Positions 24,543 through 51,339 of a stretch of DNA of 64,000 bases are shown here, one piece after another. Position 1 is the first letter of the stretch; every line of letters starts with the position of its first letter. Both the position numbers and the translations under genes were made by a program. Source of the stretch: Eulemur rufifrons. Taxonomy: Eukaryota > Chordata > Mammalia > Primates > Lemuridae. The notes under the pieces were generated by a model, which was given only the letters and a program-made list of their open reading frames with translations, was not told the DNA's origin and made no database searches. The DNA lies in contig NC_090995.1 in NCBI RefSeq assembly GCF_041146395.1, forward strand, positions 13,457,501-13,521,500, written 5' to 3'.

Positions 24543-25035
24543 TTTTTTCTTGTTTTCTTCCTTTATTCACACATTGTTCATTTCACTGGAATTTCTTCTT
24601 TCATCCGCATCCTTCCAAGGGCAGAGGGCCTCCTCCCCAGCCGACACTGGCCGGGCAGCCCCGGAAGCTCGCAGGGCTGGTGCCGGCTTGAAGCTGGGCT
24701 TCCTCCGGAGCATCTTTGCCGCCAGTTGTAGTAGGTGGACCTTGAGGTGCCAGGGAACCTATGCTGGAAGCAGCGACAGGGTACCGGCGTGTTCAGGGAG
24801 ATGCGATGCTCTAGGTACATCTAGGTCTAACGCATGCTTGGCCCGCTGCGTTAAGACCATGCCGGGGCTTGACACCGCCAGTGAGGGGCACCCCAGCCCC
24901 TCGGCCACCTGCTCCTCTGGTGGCAGCTTCTCCATCTCCTCCAGGACCGGGCAGCTCCTGCTTCCCGGCATAGCAAGGGGAGCGGGAAATCTCAGGGAAG
25001 CGCTGGGAGGGTGCCTCATTCATCCTCAGCACCAT
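24543..25035 (-). pseudogene. Possible processed retrocopy, source gene unknown
   Basis: The - strand shows a GC-rich block of about 450 bp unlike its AT-rich flanks. It is followed by GTGTGAATAAAGG, an AATAAA signal at about 24561-24566, and then a run of A (24541-24548 on the complement). GC-rich, intronless sequence ending in a poly(A) signal and A-tract is the pattern of a retrocopy. The reading frame shifts several times. Peptide pieces such as LEEMEKLPPEEQVAEGLG and MLRRKPSFKPAPALR are not ones I can assign. No clear flanking duplication was found. Confidence 0.35.
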
Positions 25036-25049
25036 CCTACGAGACGTTT

Positions 25050-25155
25050 TAGAAGTTATCTGTATAATTAAACTAAGGTTTAAGAGACGAGATAACTAGT
25101 TCACATAGCTAGTGGGTGGCGGAGCTGAATTTTACCCTATGCCTGGCCACGCACT
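25050..25155 (-). repeat. MIR SINE fragment
   Basis: 'taaactaaggtttaagagacgagataactagttcacatagctagtgggtggcggagctgaattt' is the central part of a reverse MIR. The unique stretch 25156-25600 holds nothing I recognise. Confidence 0.65.
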
Positions 25156-25602
25156 TCCATTCCACCCAACAAGCCTCTCTTTCGAGGAAATTAGTACATA
25201 AATTGGTTTACATACTCGGTCACCACTGCCGTTTTCTGTGTTCCCTCTACATCTTGGGTACTGATGAGGTTATTTTTTTGTTGTTGTTAGCATAATTGAT
25301 GGCTTTATTATTAGCCCACAACTTTTTGGACATAACATAAATGAAGACTGACTGGCCATATTGTATATGCTTAAAATGTTCACTGTTCTTCCTTCACTCT
25401 CTTATATGAACTGGAAAACCATGGACCACTAGTTCATACAGTGGCTTTTGAGACTGTTACATAGAAATAATTGTATTCATCAGACCTCATCTCAGAGTTT
25501 CCACCGCCTGGTATAGTAGGGTATCAATGACTATGCATTGGATTGGGCTGGCTCAGATTGGATTACAATGATTGAAAGTGGCTCTGAGTCTATCAACTCT
25601 GT

Positions 25603-26887
25603 TAGGTTGGTGTAAAGGTAATTGCAGTTTTAACATTGTTGACATCTGCCGTTTTATACTGGAATACATTCGTAAATAAATGTGGTTATGTTATACATAA
25701 TTTTAATGTGCATTTCTTACTTTTTTTTTTTGCTAATCACTTATTACTTACTGTTTACTTTATATCTATTTTAGACTTTGGAAATGATGTTAGACAGAAA
25801 GCAAATTCAAGTGATTTTCTTATTTGAGTTCAAAATGAGTCAAAGCAGTGGAGACAATGTGTAAGATCAACAACGTAATTTGGCTCAGGAACTGCTAACG
25901 AACGTACAGGGCAGGGGTGGGTCAAGAAGTTTTGCAAAGGAGACCAGAGCCTTGAAGATGAGGAGCGCAGTGGCAGCCATGGGAAGTTGACAATGACCAA
26001 CTGAGCGTAACCATCGAAGCTGATCCTCTTACAACTATACAAGAAGTTGCCAAAGTTGCAGAAGAACTCGAGGTCGACCATTCTACCGTCATGTGGCATT
26101 TGAAGCAAATTGGAAAGGTGAAAAAGCTCAGTAAGTGGGTGCCTCATGAGCTGACCGAAAATCAAAAAAAACATCATTTTGATGTGTAGTCTTCTCTTTT
26201 TGTACGTAACAGCAATGAACCATTTCTCGATTGGATTGTGACATGTGGCGAAAAGTGGATTTTATACGACAACCAGTGGTGACCAGCTCAGTGGTTGGAC
26301 CAAGAAGAATCTCCAAAGCCCTTCCCAAAGCCAAACTTGCACCAAAAAAAGGTCATGGCCACTGTTGGGTGGTCTGCTGCCAGTCTGACCCACTGCAGCT
26401 TTCTGAATCCCAGCGAAACCATCGCATCTGAGAAGTCTGCTCAGCAAATCCATGAGGTGCATGAAAACTGCAATGCCTGCAGCCGGCCTTGGTCACTATA
26501 AAAGGCCCGATTCTTCTCCGTAACAACACCCCACCACACATCACACAACCAACGCTTCAAAAGTTGAACGAATCGGGCTACTAAGTTTTGCCTCATCCGC
26601 CATATTCACCTGACCTCTCGCCAACCGACTCCCACTTCAAGCATCTTGACAACTTTTTGCAGGGAAAACACTTCCACAGCCAGCAGGATGCAGAAAATGC
26701 TTCCCAAGAGTTCATGGAATCTGAAAACACAGATTTTTACGCTACAGGAATAAACAAACTTATTTCTCGTTGGCAAAAATGTGTCCATTGTAATGGTTCC
26801 TATTTTGATTAATAAAGATATATTTGAGCCCAGTTATAATGATTTAAAATTCACAGTCCAAACCGCCATTACTTTTGCACCAACCTA
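25603..26887 (+). mobile_element. Hsmar1-like full-length mariner
   Basis: The left end reads TTAGGTTGGTGTAAAGGTAA, and the complement of the right end reads TTAGGTTGGTGCAAAAGTAA. Both are the Hsmar1/MADE1 terminal repeat with its TA target dinucleotide. The span of 1,285 bp is essentially the Hsmar1 length. The interior encodes a decayed transposase on the + strand. As I recall, Hsmar1 is described from anthropoids, so a near-identical type in a strepsirrhine genome is notable. Confidence 0.9.
25784..26812 (+). pseudogene. Hsmar1-like transposase pseudogene
   Basis: The frame starts at MMLDRKQIQVIFLFEFK (25784) and ends GINKLISRWQKCV...CNGSYFD then TAA (26812), the C-terminus typical of the Hsmar1 clade. 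The HTH region is recognisable near 26040-26120 (HLKQIGKVKKL, spread over frames). The first catalytic motif reads CGEKW (GGC at 26242) where the family has CDEKW. The second reads LRNNTPPH where the family has HDNARPH. The third, YSPDLSPTD, is kept. A stop lies within 25 codons of the start and frameshifts follow. Two of the three catalytic acids are lost, so the copy is dead. Confidence 0.88.
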
Positions 26888-27540
26888 ACAGATTCTATAA
26901 TTCATTTAACACTCCTGCCCAGATATATGCTCAGACTAAGGCCCGTTATTAGGTCCAGATGTCTGTGTCCTGGTCTGAAAGACCTACCTCATCAGGTAGT
27001 CCAGTTCTGGAAACAAAGACCTCCGGACACTCTGCAGAAGGGACTGGCTCACCAGCCTAAAGGGTATCGGGTTCCCTCTCTGGTCTCAACACTTGGAAAG
27101 TGCAGAGTCCCTGCACGTGAGGATGTCATGGAGGTGCTCGGAAATGTCAGTGCTGGTTCAAGCCCAAGAAATGAACTTGTTGCAGTTAATTGTAAAACTC
27201 AAAATAATGAGCACTGATAGCTCCCCTAGAAATGCCATTTAATCCTATTACCATTCCATTCGGTCCCCAGTGGAGGTCACTAGGGCGAACTTTATCTTCT
27301 TAGAGCAGGTGTATCTTTTTTTTTTTTTGCCTTAAGGATCGTGTTGGCATCCAGTATCTTAGATAGCTATCTATTTTGTTTGATGGTTTCAGGCAAAGAT
27401 AAGACATAAAGTGATAACTGGTTATTTCTTTCCGTTTAATACCAATAATTTTTCATAGACTCTTCAGAAGCTTCCAGTTTTCACTGCATTTTGGGAGGAA
27501 TTTATTATTCATATATTTTTGCTTTAAAAATGTAAGTAAC
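26888..27540. other. Unique intergenic DNA
   Basis: No family recognised. The 96-codon frame at 26927-27217 has no known domain. A T run is at 27318-27328. Confidence 0.4.
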
Positions 27541-27544
27541 GTCC

Positions 27545-28503
27545 ATAATCAACAGAGCAAATAGGCAGCTTACAGAATGGGAGAAAATATTCGCAAGCTA
27601 TGTAGCCCAAAAGGGGCTAATATCCAGAATCTACAAAGAACTCGGGCAAATCAGCAAGAAAAAAATAAACATCCCCTTTAAAAAGTGGGCAAAAGACATG
27701 AACAGAAGCTTTGCAAAGGAAGACAGACAAATGGCCAATAAATATATGAAAAAAATGCTCAGTGTCACTAATCGGGGAAATGCAAATTAAAACCACAATA
27801 AGATATCACCTGTTAGAATGGCTTTTATTAAAAAGTCTAAAAACAGATGTCGGTGTAGATGCAGAGAAAAAGTAACACTTATACACTGTTGGTGGGACAG
27901 CAGATTAGTATTAATACAATCTGTATGGAAAACTGTACGGAGATTCTTAGAAGAACTAAAAGTAGACCTACCATTCCATCCAGCAATCCCAGTACTGGGT
28001 GTCTACCCAAAGGAAAAGAGTCATTTTATCAAAAAGACACCTGCACTTGAAGTTGCAACACAATTCACAGTTGCAAAGATGTGGAGTCAACCCAAGTGCC
28101 CTTCCGTCCACGAGTGGGTTACCAAAATGTGGCATATGTATACCATGGACTACAGCTCGGCCATAAAAATGGATGAATGAATGCCTTTTGCAACAATTTG
28201 GATGGAACTGGAGACCATTATCCTATGTGAAGGATCAGAAGAATGGAAAAACAAACACCACATGTACTGGCTATTAAAATGGAACTAACCGATGAGCACT
28301 CATGTGCACAGAGGAATGTAAAACTTAGTGGAAATCAAGCAGGGGGAGGGGAAGGAGGGAGGCGTAAAAACATACCCAATGGGTACAAGGAACACTATTT
28401 GGGTGATGGGCACACTTAAAGCTGTGACTCAGACATTACAAAAGGAATCCATGTAACCAAAAAACATTTGTACCCCCTTAATACTTTGAAATAAAATAAA
28501 TAT
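27545..28503 (+). repeat. L1 3' end (ORF2 tail and 3' UTR)
   Basis: Sense-oriented and fairly well preserved: 'aatcaacagagcaaataggcagc', 'atggccaataaatatatg', 'acactgttggtgggacagc', 'atgaatgccttttgcaacaatttggatgg', then a 3' UTR ending 'taccccctta...aataaaataaatat'. A 120-codon remnant of the ORF2 end is open at 27818-28180. An Alu starts directly at the L1 tail. Confidence 0.88.
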
Positions 28504-28797
<294 letters not shown>

Positions 28798-29489
28798 TTG
28801 TTACTGGGGGAAAAATGTAATATCCAACAGTAAAAATATGGTATAAAAAATGTAACATCCAAAATGCCTGACATCTGTTATTTTTTTTCCAGTATGTTTA
28901 TTAGAGCTAATTTAAAGGTATAAAGAATCCATGGTTTTCCAGAACATTCATCTTTAGAGTCTTCTGAGATAGCTGCTCAGTAACATGTCATGAGAAAAGT
29001 TCAGATTTGCAAGGCATTTGTCATTTCCTCCTGCGTTGCTAATTTATCTAGCAACCGTGTGTTTCTACAACTCACGTCTGCCAGGCTGGAGACTTACGTA
29101 CATGCCGGATCCCTAAATCCCTAAATGTCACCACGGGCATTAAAAGTAGGCTGGAGTCCGCCTTTGGTACCTAGCTCTTCTCCTTAAAGTCCTAACCCAA
29201 ACCCTTTTGGCTTTTCTTAGATGTATCTATGCTTATACAAGGATAAATGTTTTTATGAAAAATTTTTCATTAGTCCTCAACTAAGACTCCGGAATATTTA
29301 AACTGATGCTGTGTAACAATAATCCACGTTAGGTGCTTAGGGGTTTCCCACATGAGAAGGTAGCAGTAATGATGCTGATTTGAATCACGGTTTCATAAGA
29401 TACGCTGTTGTTTTCAGTTATACTAAACTTCCTTTCTAATAATATCTCGAAAGAGGTAAATTTTTGCCTTAATTGTTAGTACCTGTTGA

Positions 29490-43814
<14,325 letters not shown>

Positions 43815-45830
43815 CCCGTCGGTTTGTCCTTGCTGGTGAGGTGGGTGTGGGGGTGCGGGAGGGGCAAGAGGACACACTCACAGGGATGGACGCGTGACCT
43901 CACGACGCATTTTACACACACGTTCACGGCCACATCTGCCAAACGAGCTTTTCAGGGCGAGTTATTTCTTTAATGAAAAAGCACAAGCCCTCACTTGTGG
44001 AAATACATGCTGTCACTCTGAAACCATATGCACGACAGAGCAAGAAGCGTGTGCATGATCACCTCTCTCTTCCCTCCCTCCGCCGGTCCTCCCTGCTCTC
44101 CTCCCCCCATCCACGTTTCCAAGGCTGTGACCACCCTGCCACAGAGCAGGGCAGGCCCAGCGCCACCCGGGACTAATGCCAACTCCCCAAGTTGCCTTCA
44201 GGTCCAAAGGGCTTGGAACCGGCCTGCGAGGGATTGCTGAAGCCGGCACTAATACACCTGGAAGGATCGCAGCCCAGCCCCTAACTGCATGGAGACCGTA
44301 CTGCGACGTGTGACCCTGTGTCAAGGCGTGGACCGAACTTCCCCACGGAAGCTCCCTTCCCCGTGGGTCGGCCGTGTGGCTCCCAGGAAAGGACACGCTC
44401 CAGACTGTGAGTGAAGCCACCGCCGTGGTGTGGCCTGGATTCACTGGACTGTGAACTGTTTCCAAATGTGAATATTTGTAGGGGCATCGTCGGCCAGGCA
44501 CGGAGCAAGATGGGGACAGGGAGGGTATGGTTTCGTTTCTGCTTCCGTGGTATGCCATGTACAGTTTTTGTTTTATATTTCAGGGTTTACCTTTTTTTTT
44601 CCCTTGAAGTAACTCTAATGCCCTGAGTCTCTCTAGTCCTCATGGACAGAGATGACACAGACCAAATGCAAGGGCTGAGCTTGCTCTGGGTTCAGCCTGG
44701 ATTGGGATGGGGTGGGGGCGGCACCTGCAGGCTTACTGTGCTGCTTTTATGTGTGAGGCTAAGAAAATAGTCACAGGAAAGTATAAAGAAATAGGACCTT
44801 GTGGAGGTCATCATAGAGCTCCTGCTGCCTCTTTATGAAAGAAGAGTTTTAGAGCATCTTGTGTGGAATTTCAACTCCAGGGAGACTTTCGTAGTATTTA
44901 TCTATTGCCCAAATTTAGGGTTTTTTGTTTTTGATTAAGGGTTTTTCAAATTTGGAACTTGTAGAATACCCTTCCCAAAAACCAAATTGATGAAGGTGGT
45001 CCCTACTGCCAAACACGTAGTTCCCACCTGCTACGAGTTCAGAGCTCAGACTGTAGGTGTGGGCTTTTTTGAAGCTCTGCTCCGTGACCAAGAGTAGAAT
45101 TCCAAACTGAAAATGTGTCGGAGCGAGCCCAGTTGACAGACCCTCCGCGAGTGCACTCTGTCTCAAGAAATCCCCAAATTTACTTCATGGAGGCCTGGGA
45201 TTTCATGGATTATAATGGGGGAAACATTTTTTAACTCACCCCAAAGTCTGAGCTTCTTGGGGGGGGGGGAGCAATGTCTTTTCATCTCTGTATTTGTCCC
45301 CACCTCCTAGCGCAGTGCCTGGCACATACTAGGTGCTCAGTAACTGCCTGCTGAATAGCATCCTTGACAATTGAAGAGTAGGACAGAGGGGTGGCAGAGA
45401 GAGACGCAGAGATGAGTGAGACAGGCTGGAAGGTGGCGGTTTCACCAGACAGGACTGCAGAAATCCTGGCCAGGGGTCAGGTCGGCAGTGGGAACACCCG
45501 GAAGGTTTAAATGTGAGGAAAAGGATCAAGCTGAGCATATTCTCCTAGTAAAAAGGCATCTTATTGTAAATAGTCTAAGGTGACATTTATTAGTTTTGAA
45601 TACTGCTTTTGGGCTTCTTTTTTCATTTTTATATTTTGAAAATTTTATGAAAAGACAAAGATTTATGAAGTTTTCTTTTACTCTGCACAATCCAAATGAA
45701 ACAGCTTTTGGTGATGCAATCGTATACTTTCTTAAGAGTAAATCTAACTAGTACCTTTTAGCAGAATCAGGCAATGGCTGACATTATTCATTGGGATCTG
45801 GCCACTAAATAAATTCTTTTATGCAAAATT
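43815..45830 (+). other. TMEM150C: TMEM150C 3' UTR (predicted)
   Basis: It extends from the stop codon to the first convincing poly(A) signal. A piece of L2 3' end is built into it at about 45265-45358 ('cgcagtgcctggcacatactaggtgctcag'), next to a run of nine G (45260-45268). Exact cleavage is inferred. Confidence 0.65.
45808..45813 (+). terminator. AATAAA poly(A) signal of TMEM150C (predicted)
   Basis: AATAAA followed by a GT/T-rich stretch (GTGATTTCCTTGTCTCC) about 20 bp later. A second AATAAA lies at about 46136. Confidence 0.65.
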
Positions 45831-46750
45831 GTGATTTCCTTGTCTCCTGCACTCACATTTCCTCTCTAATACCGACGCCTGTGTAAACTCGGACAGGATG
45901 TTGAAAATGAACTTCAGTGTTACACTGGTGGGGTGTTTCCCAACACCAGCAGCCAACTGCTTCTCTGGACCCTCCGTCTGCAATTCAGTTCTGGCCCCAA
46001 CTGCCCAGAGTTAGTGTCCGACTCCAGTTTTAAGGACTCCGTCCCGAGTACTGGGTCCACAGGTTACCCTCACTTCTGTCCAACTTGGCTACTCTCACAC
46101 CCACCCCGCCCCCTTCAGTTTCAATAATCCACATAAATAAAGATCACATGACCTCCCAGGAGGTAAGAACCTAAGCAAACGTCTAAAAGGCCATGACCAG
46201 CTCTGGAGGAGCTAATGAAGATGGCCCGGAGACCAAAGTCTGATACACACTAAACTAAGTTTCTGGGAGTCCAACTAAGTCTACCGAAGAAAAAAAACAT
46301 CCCCTGCTGCTTAGGGGAACAATGTTACTATTTTAAAAGTTTAATAGTTTTCTATTTAATGGAGGACCGACACTGACGGAAGTCTTACCTGTGTTATTTG
46401 TTGGATTCCCTCTACGCTTGGTATGGAAAAGTAAAATTTTCCTTTCCTGAAATTTGTAACCTGCTGGTTATAAATGGAGACCACTATTTATTTCTGTCCT
46501 TAGGCACTGTGTCAGGGTAGGCTGGGTTTTGCTATCCCAAGATCCAACCAACAACACTGATGTCTACTTCTCACAGCAGACACCTGTCCAGGGTGGGCAA
46601 GGGGTGCCGCCCACTGCAGCAACTCGGGGCCTGGCTGACAAGGCTTCATCCAACGCATCCTTCCACAGCTGCCCACGGCCAAGCAAACAGGACTGACTGC
46701 TCACTGGCTCTTAAAGCTCCTGCCGGGAAGGGACGAACGTGACTCACCTT
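45831..46750. other. Unique intergenic DNA between convergent genes
   Basis: No repeat or exon recognised. A possible alternative poly(A) site for TMEM150C lies at 46136. Confidence 0.4.
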
Positions 46751-46754
46751 ACAT

Positions 46755-47060
46755 TTCTATTGGCTAGGGCAAAAAACAAAAACAAAACACAACATACCAA
46801 ACCTGTGGGATGCAATGAAAGAGCGCTCAGAGGGAAATTTAGAGCTATAAATGCCTACATTAAAAAAGAAGAAAGATGTCAAATCAATTACCTAACCTTC
46901 CACCTTAAGGAACTAGAAAAAGAAGAGCAAACTCAATCCAAAGAAAGCAAAAGGAAGGAAATAAGGTTAGAGTGGAAATAAACAAATTAAAGAATCAATA
47001 AAACCAAATACTGGTTCTTTTAAAAGATCAACAAAATTGATCAATCTTTAGCTAGACCTC
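46755..47060 (+). repeat. L1 ORF2 internal fragment
   Basis: Sense fragment: 'gaaagagcgctcagagggaaatttagagctataaatgcc', 'ccttaaggaactagaaaaagaagagcaaac', 'aaataaacaaattaaagaatcaataaaacc'. This is the RT-domain region. It is cut off on both sides. Confidence 0.88.
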
Positions 47061-47061
47061 C

Positions 47062-48590
47062 TATTCTCTCCTCAAACTCAATCTTACTTCTGTTCCCGCC
47101 ACTCCAATCCAACGGTCAGTGCTGTGCTCAACGGAATCATCAGCACTCGACACATCTGAGAACTCCCTGCTTCAGGTGGCTTCCCTGCCAGCTCTTGCTT
47201 TTCCCTCCTCAAGGCCCAATCCTGTTTCATCTCCTCTGCTGGCTTCTTTCCTTGGCTTGGTCTCTAACGTTGGCACCTAAAGGCTCTGTCTGGGCTCTAT
47301 CAACACTCTGCCTAGGTGACCACATCCCATGGCTTTCAACAGCATCTCCAGTCAGGCCAGGGCCTTGAATTTCAGACTCACAACCAACCGCTTTTGGGTC
47401 AAGCTGACATCAGCATCAGCTGCTCACCCCTGACCTCCTGTGTCGGGGGCACTGCTATTCTTCCAGAGGTACGATCTATCCAGCTGCTCAAGCTACAAAT
47501 CCACGAGTTACCCTTTCAAATCCAATCAACCAACAAGATGGTCACTGTCATCTCTAAAACATATTCTGAATGTGCCCACTGGCACCACCCTGAGGCAAGC
47601 CACGAGCAGCGCTTACCTTCAGTACTGCACCAGCCTCCTATCCTATATCCAGCAGACGGCTGTCTCAGGCATCATTTCTCCTGTTAATTGGAGAAGTTGG
47701 AAAATTAAAAATCATTTCCCAGATACCCTTGCACTTAGAGTTCTGGGTTGGAATTAAATACTGTGAATTAAACACACTAGCACAAGGTCTGTCAAGAGAA
47801 GCAACACAGAGGCAGTCTTCCCACTGCTATTGGTAAACAAGGTCCCAGAGATTCAAGTGTTTGGAGAAGTTGCAACTGGGCCTGGTATTTCCGTATGTGG
47901 CCAGCTTTGTGGGCGTGAGCAGCAGTGGCAATCAACGGTGGCAGCTTCCTGAACTCGCCTAACCACTGCAGGGCATCTCCCCCCGCTCCACAGCCCACTG
48001 GCAGTGCCCCTGAGTACTGTTCCTCCAGTTCTGCCACTGATGTGTGAGCCCCTTACTCCGTGTGATTTCTGCCTGAAACACTCAACCCTGACAGACCTAA
48101 CTCGCCTTCCCGTATCCAGTCTTGCTCGCCTGGAGTCCACTCTCCACCCAAGAAGTCCTTAAATACACAAGTCACTCACATCATCATCTGTTCAAAATCA
48201 CCCAGTGGCTCCCCACCACACTAAGAACACAGTTCACACTCTTTTCACTGGGGTACCAGGCCCTGGTGATCTGGCCTCTGCCCACTTCTCTGAAGGCATC
48301 CAGCCAATTCCTGGAACAGACCAAGCTCTGCTGTGCCCTCTGCCCCCTGCGTGGAATGCTCTTCCTCCCGGTTTCTTACGTGTCTAGTCCTTCGTGTCAT
48401 TCAGATCAGATGCCGCCCTCTCCTCACCCCACTGTAGAGTCACTCCGTCCTGTTTTCTCTGCACAGCACTTACTAGTATCTAATTGCTTTGCTGTCACCG
48501 TTCAACACTGTCTCTCTTCTCCAGGAACGTATGTACCATGGGAGTAGGGAGGACCTTGGTCAGAGCAGATCTGGGGCACACTGTAGCAAA
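47062..48590 (+). repeat. Long L2 LINE remnant
   Basis: Sense L2 3' half. It is best seen at 48185-48560: 'aaaatcacccagtggctcccc', 'ccctggtgatctggcctctgccc', 'tgccccctgcgtggaatgctcttcctcc', 'gcacagcacttactagtatctaattg'. The 5' part is more diverged. Frames of 95-141 codons in it are L2 debris. Confidence 0.7.
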
Positions 48591-48617
48591 TAATGAATAT
48601 GTACAAGAATAAATTTG

Positions 48618-48950
48618 CCGGGTGTGGTGGCTCACGCCTGTAATCCTAGCACTCTGGGAGGCCGAGGCGGGAGGATCACTCTTGACGTCAGGAGTTCAAG
48701 ACCAGCCTGAGCAAGAGTGAGACCTTGTCTCTACTAAAAAAAATAGAAATAAATTAGCTGGACAACTAAAAATGTATATAGAAAAAATTAGCCGGGCATG
48801 GTGGCACATGCCTGTAGTCCCAGCTACTCGGGAGGCTGAGGCAGGAGGATCGCTTGAGCCCAGGAGTTTGAGGTTCCTGTGAGCTAGGCTGACGCCACGG
48901 CACTCTAGCCCGGGCAGCAAGGCGAGACTCTGTCTCAAAAAAAAAAAAAC
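48618..48950 (+). mobile_element. Strepsirrhine-type Alu, intergenic
   Basis: Complete dimer with linker. AATAAATTTG is repeated on both sides (about 48609-48618 and 48956-48965). Confidence 0.93.
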
Positions 48951-49434
48951 AAAATAATAAATTTGAAGTAAATTTGTAAGGCAGATGAACTTTACTTCTC
49001 TTAGTTACTTCAAGTGTGTTAGTAAAAACTATAAATTATTAAACATTAGGTTAGGATGATATCATTTTGCCATCTGGGCACAGGTGACAAGATAAGTTGT
49101 TTTGACACATATTCAACCTTGTACTCTGATGGAAATGAAAAAAATCTGAAAACAAGCCCTTTTGAACACCGTCACTGGAAAAAGTGGCTATCTAAAAATC
49201 ACTTTTTTTTTTAATGTGACTTGGGGGAAAAGGGACACAAGGACTATCACTGGGTGAATTTCATTCGAGATTATTGCCATTTATTCCAGACTCCTCCGAC
49301 TCTCGCACTATCACGCTATTGGCTTGTAAGCACAAGTGAACTGTGTACCTTTTTCTCTCTCCATGCGATGCCGAGTCTGGCTCCGGCTGCAGCACCTGGC
49401 GGCCGCACGCTTGGTATCAGGTCTCTGGGGGAAC

Positions 49435-49449
49435 AGCGCCATCTGCTGG
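49435..49449 (-). promoter_or_regulatory. CTCF-like motif between convergent genes
   Basis: AGCGCCATCTGCTGG matches the complement of the CTCF core (AGCGCCCCCTGGTGG) at 12 of 15 positions. The changes (A, T, C) are ones seen in real sites. It lies in a short GC-rich patch (49370-49620) amid AT-rich DNA. Binding is not shown. Confidence 0.4.
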
Positions 49450-50068
49450 GCAAGGGCCGCCGTGCATCCGTCTCCCAGCCGGCACCGGCTTTCCACCTCT
49501 CCCGGTGCAACTCTCAAGCTGACACCGGTCAGGCTCGGCCACCCAGGCCAGCCCTCCACCACGCCGAACGGCAATCCCTGCTCCGCCAGGAACGCGGATA
49601 CAAGCAGAGAACCCTTTGTGTCTGAGGCTTCTCTTCTAAAAAACCAACTTGGGTTTTGACCCCAACTCGGAAATCAGTGCCATTTGTGGGAAAGAGAACT
49701 GGGGTTAGAAGATTTAAATACACAGGAATAAAAAGAGCCACAACGTCAAGAGGCCTTCGTCCCCTGTATTCTCTGCAAGCGACAGCCTGCTAAAGCCGAG
49801 TGCCTTTATTCTTTTCGGAAGTTCCAGAGGTTTTTTTTCCTCCTCCTCTTCCATCTGGATTCATTCGCCTCCTACCTCACTCCCCACTTCCTTTTCTGAA
49901 ATTTTTTTTTTAGTGACACGTTAACTATACATTTAAGGGGTAAGACGTGATGTTCCAATACATGTTTACACCGATCACTACCCACTTTCTAGGGTATTTT
50001 TTCTCCCTCGTAACCAGTCTACTTTATCTTTCAAGTTCTTCCAGAGACCCTTCTCCATCACTGAATGA

Positions 50069-50409
<341 letters not shown>

Positions 50410-50419
50410 CACTGAATGA

Positions 50420-51339
50420 ATTTGTATCAGGCTCTAAGAAATTCCACTCACCATGATTTTCCCTTCCTTTCATGTCCCACTTTCACCAACTGCATTTGAC
50501 ATTTCAACTTTCTCTTAGTTCCTGAATCTATCTATTTTCTGCCTCATTATTGAGTGTGAACTACACAGTTTTCCTGACACCCTTTTCCCCGTAAACAAAT
50601 GCCCCTCCACCTCAATTCTCTGCTGGCTACACACCAAGCACTTTCTTTTCCTTAAATTCCTTTCTCATCTAGTTCCTAGTATACAATTTTCTCTCACTTC
50701 TTCCTTACTTTTCCAATTACTCCTTTACATCGTTAAGAGACACCCTTTTCTGCCATCTGCCCTTGAGCTTTTCCAAAAAATGTATGAAGTTCATCTTTTA
50801 ATTACCATTTGTGGTTTTGCCATCATTTACAAATTACTCCCATCTCTAAGATTCACTTACGTTCACTTCCTTTTTCTTTACTTATATATTTTCATAGTCA
50901 TTAGATTTCTTAATTAGCTCCTAGAAGATCATAATTAGCAATAAAAAAATATATCCCCTGTCCTCTCATATTTGCAAGACTTCCTGTTCCTCATTCAAAG
51001 CATTCCTAAAATTATGCCTCCAGGATTCATTAGTTTTTCTTAAGAGAGTAACTGTCTCCTTCAAGCATTACCTTATATACCTCAAATATTACGATTCTCA
51101 AATATCTAAGAAACCGCACTCATATCCTGAACACTTACTATCCAGATGAAACAGTAACCTTACACAGATACATAACTCAATTGCCACTGGCACGCCATTA
51201 AAACACACATACACTACATACGTGATTAAGGCAAAAACTAAAATAATATTCTTATCGTTTTCAGTCTCTCCTCAGTCTCAGTTCCTCTTGCTATGGCAGT
51301 ATGTGGCACAGTTCAGGAACCTATGTAAAACTGAGTGAA
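50420..51339. other. AT-rich intergenic DNA
   Basis: No open frame, repeat or exon recognised in this stretch, which lies just past the predicted ENOPH1 transcript end. Confidence 0.45.

Noticed and set aside
27818..28180. 120-codon open frame
   Set aside because: It is the tail of L1 ORF2 and not a host gene.
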